DNA from: an uncultured Ruminococcus sp.
Lineage (GTDB): Bacteria; Bacillota; Clostridia; Oscillospirales; Ruminococcaceae
Length of the DNA: 27,728 bases
NCBI GenBank assembly: GCA_900319195.1
Contig: ONNL01000006.1
Location: 1-27,728 of the forward strand
Reading direction: 5' to 3'
The notes below the pieces were generated by a model. The model did not search any database, was not told where the DNA came from, and saw only the letters and a program-made list of their open reading frames with translations. How positions within the stretch are numbered: position 1 is the first letter of the stretch; each line of letters opens with the position of its first letter. Below, piece after piece: positions 22,850 to 27,728 of this stretch. The position numbers were made by a program, and so were the translations under genes.

Positions 22850-23254
22850 TATCGTGACGGTATCACATCATTTATCATCGTGTCGAGCGATTCAGACTTT
22901 TGGGGGCTGATTGAAAGTCTGCCCAAAGCCCACTTTCTTGTCATGTATGAATACGAAAACTGCGGCGCTGCCATCAAGTCGGCTCTCACACAGCACGGCA
23001 TCTATTACTGTACCATAGATGATTTCAGTACCGCAGGCACGGATGAAATGAAGAAAGCCGTCCTCTTTGCCGAGCTTGAAAAGCATTTGCCAGGTCTTAT
23101 CGGGAAGAACCCAATGGAACTTACGCAGCAAATCTATCAGGAAACACGCATAACGGCTACGAAAAAGGAAATGGAGCTTTTCTGCAACCGTTATGTCAGG
23201 ACTTTGAAGCTCAAAGTCTCCGAGGATCGGTTTGTGGTTGAGATACAGAAATGA
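22826..23254 (+). pseudogene. 3' fragment of a NYN/PIN-like domain protein
   Basis: From about 22,856 the plus strand encodes the C-terminal half of a NYN-type (PIN-like) nuclease domain: TSFIIVSSDSDFWGLIESL with the SSDSD acidic motif, then HFLVMYEYENCGAAIKSAL and GIYYCTIDDF. A helical tail of 80 residues ends at a normal stop. The N-terminal half with the first catalytic aspartate (DxxN-type strand) is missing, and there is no ribosome site or promoter. Upstream codons simply run antisense through the sigma-like gene. I take it as a gene truncated by the junction at about 22,850. The missing half is not found at the other end of the element, so simple insertion does not explain it. A terminator follows. 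Family call is moderate. Confidence 0.62.
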
Positions 23255-23256
23255 AG

Positions 23257-23289
23257 AAACAGGGAGTGTCAAAGCTCCCTGTTTTCTTT
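23257..23289 (+). terminator. Terminator after the NYN fragment
   Basis: AAACAGGGAG / CTCCCTGTTT, perfect 10-bp arms, 8-nt loop, followed by TCTTT. The convergent rrf2-type gene ends two bases further on and may share it. Confidence 0.85.
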
Positions 23290-23291
23290 GG

Positions 23292-23720
23292 TTATAGTTG
23301 GTTTTCCGATGATGCTACTACATCAGCCAAAGTATAGCGCTGCATCGTTTCTTCCATACTGTTCTGGATCTCTTTCAGCTTCGGATCAAGCATGGAATGG
23401 ATATTCCTTCCGACGGGACATTCGGGATTCGGCTTCTCATGGAAATGGAAAAGCTCTCCGTTTTCAAGGGCTTCTACAGCGTTGAACACATCTAAAAGCG
23501 TGATCTCCTCCGGCGCCTTTGCTAAGGTGATACCGCCTCTGCCCTTTTTTACATTGATAAATCCTGCATCCGAGAGCTGAAGCATGATACGCCTGATCTC
23601 AACAGGATTGACATTGACCGAGCTTGCAAGGATACTGCTGGACATCGTCATCTGATCCTGGAAAACAGCAAGTGCTGTCAGCATATGAAGTGCGATCGTA
23701 AACCTACTGGAAACTTGCAC
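23292..23720 (-). CDS. Rrf2-family transcriptional regulator
   Basis: A 142-residue winged-helix regulator: MQVSSRFTIALHMLTALAVF is the classic Rrf2 start, then SSSILASSVNVNPVEIRRIM as recognition region and KGRGGITLAKAPEEITLLDV as wing and dimer part. It has only one cysteine in the effector region (NPECPVGRNI), so it lacks the three-Cys iron-sulfur site of IscR or NsrR and resembles the YwnA-like members, which may sense thiol state or small molecules. The GTG at 23720 has GGAGGTGA five bases upstream. A GTG three codons earlier overlaps that site and is rejected. Divergent from two flavoprotein genes across an operator-bearing gap, so it probably controls both sides. Confidence 0.88.
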   Translation of the reverse strand: MQVSSRFTIALHMLTALAVFQDQMTMSSSILASSVNVNPVEIRRIMLQLSDAGFINVKKGRGGITLAKAPEEITLLDVFNAVEALENGELFHFHEKPNPECPVGRNIHSMLDPKLKEIQNSMEETMQRYTLADVVASSENQL

Positions 23721-23753
23721 AAAAATCACCTCCGAAATTTGGCAGTAAATTTA

Positions 23754-23827
23754 TTTGTAACATTCAATGTTACTATTGACAATCTGATAACCTTGTGCTA
23801 CAATATTATTGTAACACAGATTGTTAC
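23754..23827. promoter_or_regulatory. Divergent promoters with twin GTAAC-N7-GTTAC operators
   Basis: Plus-strand promoter TTGACA (23776), 17 bp, TACAAT (23799). Minus-strand promoter TTGTCA (23777-23782), 17 bp, TACAAA (23754-23759). The two -35 boxes overlap. GTAAC-N7-GTTAC occurs at 23757-23773, covering the minus -10 and abutting the plus -35, and at 23811-23827, just after the plus -10. Centres are 54 bp apart, about five helical turns. This fits autoregulation by the Rrf2 protein and repression of the flavoprotein genes. Confidence 0.8.
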
Positions 23828-23861
23828 GGAAGTCAAGTGCTAAATGCAGGAGGTATGTATT

Positions 23862-24257
23862 ATGCACAAGATCGTAGAAGCAATGAAGGCAATAGGCGTT
23901 TTCTATCTCGCAACAGTCGAAGGCGACCAGCCGAGAATTCGTCCGATCAGCGCAGTCGATGACATTAACGGCGAGATCTATTTCTGCACCAATAACACGA
24001 AGGATATGTACAAGCAGATCATGACAAACCCGAAGGTCGAGTTTTCGGGTATGGGTAAGGACGGTACATGGATCAGAGTCAACGGCACTATGGTGCGTGA
24101 TGACAGCGATGAGAGCCGTGCAAAGTTCCTGGAGCTTGAGCCTTCCCTCGGTAATATGTATCATCTCGGTGACGGCATTTTCGAGGTGTTCTATCTGAAG
24201 GACGCTAAGTGCGTGAAGTATTCATTTACTGCAGCTCCCGAAGAGATCAAGGCATAA
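23862..24257 (+). CDS. Pyridoxamine 5'-phosphate oxidase-like FMN-binding protein
   Basis: A 131-residue split-barrel flavin-binding protein: VFYLATVEGDQPRIRPISAV is the typical first strand pair, EIYFCTNNTKDMYKQIMTNP the FMN-contact part, and TWIRVNGTMV the dimer strand. Members of this size are usually not true PdxH enzymes; they bind FMN or F420 and reduce or protect against small molecules. The start at 23862 has AGGAGG eight bases upstream. A six-codon longer reading is rejected. It is first in a two-gene unit under Rrf2 control, 34 bp before the next gene. Substrate is unknown. Redox or electrophile stress is a guess from the regulator. Confidence 0.88.
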   Translation: MHKIVEAMKAIGVFYLATVEGDQPRIRPISAVDDINGEIYFCTNNTKDMYKQIMTNPKVEFSGMGKDGTWIRVNGTMVRDDSDESRAKFLELEPSLGNMYHLGDGIFEVFYLKDAKCVKYSFTAAPEEIKA

Positions 24258-24291
24258 AAACAACTTGAATCCACTCAAAGGAGGCTTTGCT

Positions 24292-24894
24292 ATGGAAACA
24301 AAGGACTATTTGAAAATCCTGCTCGATGATATGCACTCGACAGTCATTGCTACGATTGATCAGAACGGGCATCCTGTGACACGGGTGATCGACATCATGT
24401 ATGAGGACGGAAATACTTTCTACTTTATGACCGGACGGGGCAAGGAATTCTACGAGCAGCTAAAGGCTCAGAAGTTCATTTCCCTGACTGCTATGGCGAT
24501 ACCGCAAGCTGATGATGCAGGAGAACGAACAATGGGCATCCGCACGATCTCTATCCGTGGCAAAGTCGAGGAAACAGACGGGCATACCAAGCTGTTGCTT
24601 GAAAAGAATCCATATATGTATCAGCTCTATCCCGATGAATATGCGCTGAACAAGGCTGCTGCGGTTTTCAGAATGACAGTCGGTGAGGGCGATTATTTTG
24701 ATATGTCGGCAATGCCTGCTGTCAGAAAAGATTTCAAGATCGGTTCAGGACTTGAAACGCATCGTATGCGTTATGTTATCGGTGAGAGCTGCATCGGGTG
24801 CGGTATAATAAAAGTATATTTGATACTCCGAACGGACGGGAAATACCGACTACAAAAAAATTCAAAAAAATTTTCAGATCCCTGTTACACTTAG
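24292..24894 (+). CDS. PNPOx-like flavoprotein with truncated C-terminal ferredoxin domain
   Basis: A 200-residue ORF. Residues 1-165 form a second FMN-binding split barrel (STVIATIDQNGHPVTRVIDI, NTFYFMTGRGKEFYEQL, RTISIRGKVEETDG). Homologues of this architecture go on into a 4Fe-4S ferredoxin module starting CIGCGxCxxxCP. Here the text RYVIGESCIGCG is followed at once by IIKVYLILRTDGKYRLQKNS and a stop, so the module is cut after its second cysteine. The break is at about base 24,803. The flavin domain is intact and could still fold, but electron transfer through the cluster would be lost. AGGAGG precedes the ATG at 24292. I read the break as the right-hand edge of the acquired segment. Confidence 0.85.
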   Translation: METKDYLKILLDDMHSTVIATIDQNGHPVTRVIDIMYEDGNTFYFMTGRGKEFYEQLKAQKFISLTAMAIPQADDAGERTMGIRTISIRGKVEETDGHTKLLLEKNPYMYQLYPDEYALNKAAAVFRMTVGEGDYFDMSAMPAVRKDFKIGSGLETHRMRYVIGESCIGCGIIKVYLILRTDGKYRLQKNSKKFSDPCYT

Positions 24895-24909
24895 CAGGTC
24901 TCGTGCGAG
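24881..24909 (+). promoter_or_regulatory. Candidate ECF-type promoter of the sigma gene
   Basis: CCTGTTACAC and, a little further, TCTCGTGCGAG follow an A-rich stretch (24854-24870). ECF promoters often have an AAC-like -35 and a CGT-like -10, so this may be a self-activated promoter. The spacing of about 12 bp between the cores is shorter than usual, so the match is weak. Confidence 0.35.
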
Positions 24910-24987
24910 TGTAGTTTATGAAAGCGCTTGATGAACACATCCGACACCCAAACGGATGCTAAGAATTAAAACGAAGAGGTGGTAAAC

Positions 24988-25563
24988 ATGACAGACAAAC
25001 AATACTACGAGCTGTATTCGACTTCATGCACGGCTGCTCAGACAGCTCTGTTCAACGAGTATTTCAACTATGTATACTCGATAGTCTACAACAAGATTCG
25101 AGGATGCAGCACAAAGGAGGATATCGAGGAATGCGTTTCGGACGTATTCTCGGCGGTCTTTGTTAAATACGAAAGAGATGGCTTTGCAGCAGGCGACCTC
25201 AAAGGGCTTATCGGAACGATAGCAAAGAACAAGGCGATAAGCTTCTACCGCGCACTGACCGTAAGGAACAGGCATACGACAGAGCTTGACGATGCCTCTG
25301 AGCTAAGCGACAGCAGCTGCATCATGGAAAACACCGAGAGGCGCGAGCTCCAGGGCGTACTGCTGAGCTGTGTGAATGCCCTCGGCGAGCCGGATTCGAC
25401 AATGGTCATACAGAAATACTACTACAATATGAATTCCTCACAGATAGCAAAGAGCCTTTCAATGACACCCGCCGCGGTAAGAGTGAGATGCGGCAGGGCG
25501 ATAAAGAAGCTGAAAGAGATGCTCTCTGAGAGAGGATTCGGGTTAAAGGAGTGTAATTTATGA
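24988..25563 (+). CDS. ECF-type RNA polymerase sigma factor
   Basis: A 191-residue sigma-70 family protein with only regions 2 and 4. Region 2: LFNEYFNYVYSIVYNKIRGC and KEDIEECVSDVFSAVFVKYE (core binding and -10 recognition). Region 4: VIQKYYYNMNSSQIAKSLSM and TPAAVRVRCGRAIKKLKEML (-35 recognition). The start at 24988 has GAGG eight bases upstream; the GTG three codons earlier overlaps that site. Its TGA overlaps the ATG of the next gene, so the pair is translationally coupled, as expected for a sigma factor and its inhibitor. The regulon is unknown. In ruminococci such pairs often govern cell-surface functions. Confidence 0.9.
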   Translation: MTDKQYYELYSTSCTAAQTALFNEYFNYVYSIVYNKIRGCSTKEDIEECVSDVFSAVFVKYERDGFAAGDLKGLIGTIAKNKAISFYRALTVRNRHTTELDDASELSDSSCIMENTERRELQGVLLSCVNALGEPDSTMVIQKYYYNMNSSQIAKSLSMTPAAVRVRCGRAIKKLKEMLSERGFGLKECNL

Positions 25564-26930
25564 GCGAGAAGAAAGAACTGGGATTTGACATCCTCGAAAA
25601 TACAGACGATAAGACCGTTGAAAGACTTGAAAAGGATATGCCTATGGTAAGCGAGAGCGATAGAGAAAGGATGCTGAATATGAGTATCAAAAAGTTTGAA
25701 AAGGAAATGGATATCCCCGAGAACAAGAGCTTCTCAGGCAATGTTGTATCGGGTGTTGAGACCTATAAGAAGCCGCGGATTTCAAAGATGATGACAGCCC
25801 TTACAGGCATTGCCGCATCTGTTGCGATAGTCGGCTCATGCGTATGGATAGCATCGAGAAACGGCGGCGGCATCATCCGCGAGCCCGAGCACAAGACAGG
25901 TGTCATTGAGACAACAACAGAAGCAGAAGATAACACCACTGAGACCACCACAGAGACGACCACAACACCTGCTTTTGAGGACTTTACCGAGTCCGTAGCA
26001 GCAGATTACAACGACGCAGCCGAACAGCTCATCAAAAATGAATACATCAATGCTCCCGAGTATTACTTCGATATCGAGTACTCATTCATCGAAGTGAACC
26101 ACGACGACGTGCCCGAGCTCCTGGTTGCTTACACACCCAACGGCGACAGGACGAACACGCTCTACAGCTTTGACGGAAGTAAGTACACCGTCGCAACATA
26201 CAGTGCAGACGAAGACCTTCTTATGAACGCAGGCATGATATTTGACCTCTGCGGCTACAATGCCGATGAGGGGCTCATCTACCTCGAGCACAAGAGCGGC
26301 TACAATGTGATAGAGCTGCTCAAGGTCAACAGGAGCGGCGGATTCACTCTTTCTGACACAATGCTCAATGCTGACGGTTCGCTGGCAGACTACGAGAGCT
26401 TCAAGAGTGAGCGTGTGGACTCTTATACATGGACAGAGCCCGAGTTCACTCTCGCTGCGGAGCATTCGGCAGCTGCTGAACATGACATCATCGGCGATCA
26501 GGTACCCGCCGCGGCCGACAGACTCATCAGTGAAAAATACCTCTCCGCAGGCGATATATATTCAAACGTTGAATATGCCTATGTCGATGTGAACGGCGAC
26601 AAGATGCCCGAGCTCTCTGTCAGCGCGACCTATCCCACAGGTGCGAACTATTCAGACTTCTACTACTACAACGGCTCAGATTATGTACCTGTCGAATTCA
26701 CAGAAACATATGAGGGTGAGGAATACAATGTACCTGTTCACGGCAATTTACAGTTCTGCTATGAGGAGCACCTCATCTGGAATTCCAAGCCCGAGGGCAG
26801 CGGAATAGACGTTATAAAAATGAACGATGACAACACCTTCGAGATAATCAAGACATTCGGTTATGACTCCGAGAGCGAGGAGTACTATAACAGCAAGAAA
26901 TGGGAAGCTCCTGTTTATCCTGTGAATTGA
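25560..26930 (+). CDS. Single-TM anti-sigma-like protein with two tandem extracellular repeats
   Basis: A 456-residue protein that shares the ATGA overlap with the ECF sigma gene. Residues 1-75 are charged and cytoplasmic (KTVERLEKDMPMVSESDRER), probably the sigma-binding part. There is no HxxxCxxC zinc anti-sigma motif. A membrane helix lies at about 77-99. A Thr/Glu-rich linker (116-136) follows. Then come two similar units of about 130 residues: AAEQLIKNEYINAPEYYFDI...VNHDDVPELL and AADRLISEKYLSAGDIYSNV...VNGDKMPELS. DVNGDKMPEL is like a calcium-binding FG-GAP/VCBS-type loop. The layout suits a transmembrane sensor that releases the sigma factor on an external cue. The anti-sigma role is inferred from position and topology. 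Confidence 0.85.
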   Translation: MSEKKELGFDILENTDDKTVERLEKDMPMVSESDRERMLNMSIKKFEKEMDIPENKSFSGNVVSGVETYKKPRISKMMTALTGIAASVAIVGSCVWIASRNGGGIIREPEHKTGVIETTTEAEDNTTETTTETTTTPAFEDFTESVAADYNDAAEQLIKNEYINAPEYYFDIEYSFIEVNHDDVPELLVAYTPNGDRTNTLYSFDGSKYTVATYSADEDLLMNAGMIFDLCGYNADEGLIYLEHKSGYNVIELLKVNRSGGFTLSDTMLNADGSLADYESFKSERVDSYTWTEPEFTLAAEHSAAAEHDIIGDQVPAAADRLISEKYLSAGDIYSNVEYAYVDVNGDKMPELSVSATYPTGANYSDFYYYNGSDYVPVEFTETYEGEEYNVPVHGNLQFCYEEHLIWNSKPEGSGIDVIKMNDDNTFEIIKTFGYDSESEEYYNSKKWEAPVYPVN

Positions 26931-26943
26931 ACAGAGATAGTTT

Positions 26944-26976
26944 AAGGTCCGAAGGCAAAAGCCCCCCGGACCTTTT
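26944..26976. terminator. Terminator between the anti-sigma gene and the convergent XRE gene
   Basis: AAGGTCCG / CGGACCTT arms around a 15-nt G/A/C loop, followed by TT. It lies 14 bp past the anti-sigma stop and 12 bp before the convergent XRE stop. Confidence 0.82.
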
Positions 26977-26987
26977 CATTAACTGGA

Positions 26988-27584
26988 TCACCTTCGCGGG
27001 ATGATATCCCGGCAAAGCAAGCCCTCGGTGGTACTGTACCATAAAAGCGTGCCGGAGCGATACATCGGCAAAGTGATATTCACCGCCCACTCCGGATATT
27101 GCCTGAACAGCATCACACTGCTGTCGGACAGATATGCCACGAATGAGATGTAGTTCTCCTTTGTCATCGCATGGTCGGAAGTGATATACCATTCGCCGCC
27201 GATATCCTCGACAATGAGCTTTTCACCGTCCCCCGCCGTTTTCGCTTCAAGCGGGTCAAGCCTGCTGCCGCAGCAGGTCACAGAGACATCGGATGCCGCT
27301 GTGATGATATTCCCGCACTCCTTACAAACATAGAATCTGAGCCTTTTCATATTCCCCTTCTCCTTTTCATTCCTGTCGATCTCACCGCTCAGCAGCACCT
27401 CAACATCCGTGCCGAATGCATCCGCAAGCGCAGTGAGCAGCGATACATCGGGGCAGCCGTTGCCACACTCCCATTTTGATACCGCCTTGTCGCTGACATT
27501 TATTCGCTCGGCAAGCTGCTTCTGCGTGAGTCCTTGTTTTATACGGAGCTGTTTTATCAGCTCGCCTGTTTTTATCTGATCCAT
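26988..27584 (-). CDS. XRE-family regulator with zinc ribbon and degenerate superoxide-reductase-like domain
   Basis: A 198-residue protein. Residues 1-65 are a Cro/CI helix-turn-helix (KQGLTQKQLAERINVSDKAV, SKWECGNGCPDVSLL). Residues about 80-115 form a four-cysteine ribbon of desulfoferrodoxin type (FYVCKECGNII, then CCGSRLDPLE). Residues 120-198 resemble the superoxide-reductase beta domain (WYITSDHAMTKENYISFVAY). Only the first histidine of its iron site is present. The HY histidine reads N, and the terminal Cys/His motif is replaced by YSTTEGLL, so enzymatic activity is unlikely. It may sense metal or redox state for the N-terminal DNA-binding part. AGGAGG lies before the ATG, with a near-consensus promoter. 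Single gene, convergent with the sigma pair. Confidence 0.85.
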   Translation of the reverse strand: MDQIKTGELIKQLRIKQGLTQKQLAERINVSDKAVSKWECGNGCPDVSLLTALADAFGTDVEVLLSGEIDRNEKEKGNMKRLRFYVCKECGNIITAASDVSVTCCGSRLDPLEAKTAGDGEKLIVEDIGGEWYITSDHAMTKENYISFVAYLSDSSVMLFRQYPEWAVNITLPMYRSGTLLWYSTTEGLLCRDIIPRR

Positions 27585-27618
27585 AATTCTCCTCCTTCGG
27601 TGACATCCCTCTTTTCAT

Positions 27619-27647
27619 ATTATAACCGACATTTTCTGCCGCGTCAA
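27619..27647 (-). promoter_or_regulatory. Promoter of the XRE regulator gene
   Basis: On the minus strand TTGACG, 17-bp spacer, TATAAT. Beyond it, 27,648-27,728 shows only a small hairpin TCCACG-CTC-CGTGGA at 27649-27663 and no gene. Confidence 0.82.
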
Positions 27648-27728
27648 TCCACGCTCCGTGGAGTTGAGGCTGATCCGCAGAGCACAGCAGAATTTACTCG
27701 GTAAAGAGCAATGCACCCATGCAGCTAA

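Noticed and set aside
27400..27618. 72-codon minus-strand ORF over the XRE gene start
   Set aside because: Out-of-frame shadow of the HTH coding region and its promoter.
1..27728. CRISPR array, tRNA, rRNA or known riboswitch
   Set aside because: I looked for regular spacer-repeat patterns, tRNA arms and conserved rRNA or riboswitch cores by eye and found none. A computed scan could still find a degenerate example.

Overview
The window looks like a chromosomal stretch from a gut or rumen Firmicute of the Oscillospiraceae, most likely a Ruminococcus-type fibre degrader. The grounds are xylose isomerase, a ROK sugar regulator, a GH5 cellulase lipoprotein beside galactokinase, L-lactate dehydrogenase, strong AGGAGG ribosome sites, many consensus TTGACA/TATAAT promoters, and short palindromic intergenic repeats. 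No rRNA or tRNA gene was seen.

Layout. 0-5.6 kb: xylA, a five-TM protein of unknown function, a divergent VanZ-like gene, a repeat-rich gap with an 18-bp-arm palindrome, and a ROK (XylR/NagC-type) regulator with a long AT-rich leader. 5.6-8.3 kb: three tandem paralogues that carry the same extracytoplasmic domain on two kinds of membrane anchor (zinc ribbon plus TM, then two lipoproteins), and a small four-TM protein. 8.4-11.5 kb: a compact zinc-uptake operon (zur-znuA-znuC-znuB) under one promoter with a Fur-type box at its start site. 11.5-14.1 kb: galK-GH5 operon. 14.2-16.9 kb: aroB, a 400-bp structured gap that may encode an RNA, and ldh. 16.9-18.9 kb: a 7TM / degenerate-GGDEF / EAL signalling protein split by a one-base frameshift.

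19.0-24.8 kb is a mosaic acquired segment: tyrosine integrase, excisionase, phage-type antirepressor and a Tn916-Orf7-like sigma-type gene, all on the minus strand, with no conjugation or replication genes. The 3' fragment of a NYN/PIN-like gene abuts the sigma-like gene. Next comes an Rrf2 regulator divergent from two FMN-binding (PNPOx-like) genes. The second of these breaks off in the middle of its ferredoxin CxxCxxC motif at about 24.80 kb, which I take as the right-hand junction.

24.9-27.7 kb: an ECF sigma factor translationally coupled to a single-TM anti-sigma-like protein with two tandem extracellular repeats, then an XRE regulator fused to a zinc ribbon and a degenerate superoxide-reductase-like domain.

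The points most worth a second look are the structured aroB-ldh gap, the anchor-swapped paralogue trio, the broken-gene boundaries of the acquired segment, the twin operators around the Rrf2 promoter, the ECF/anti-sigma pair and the EAL-protein frameshift.
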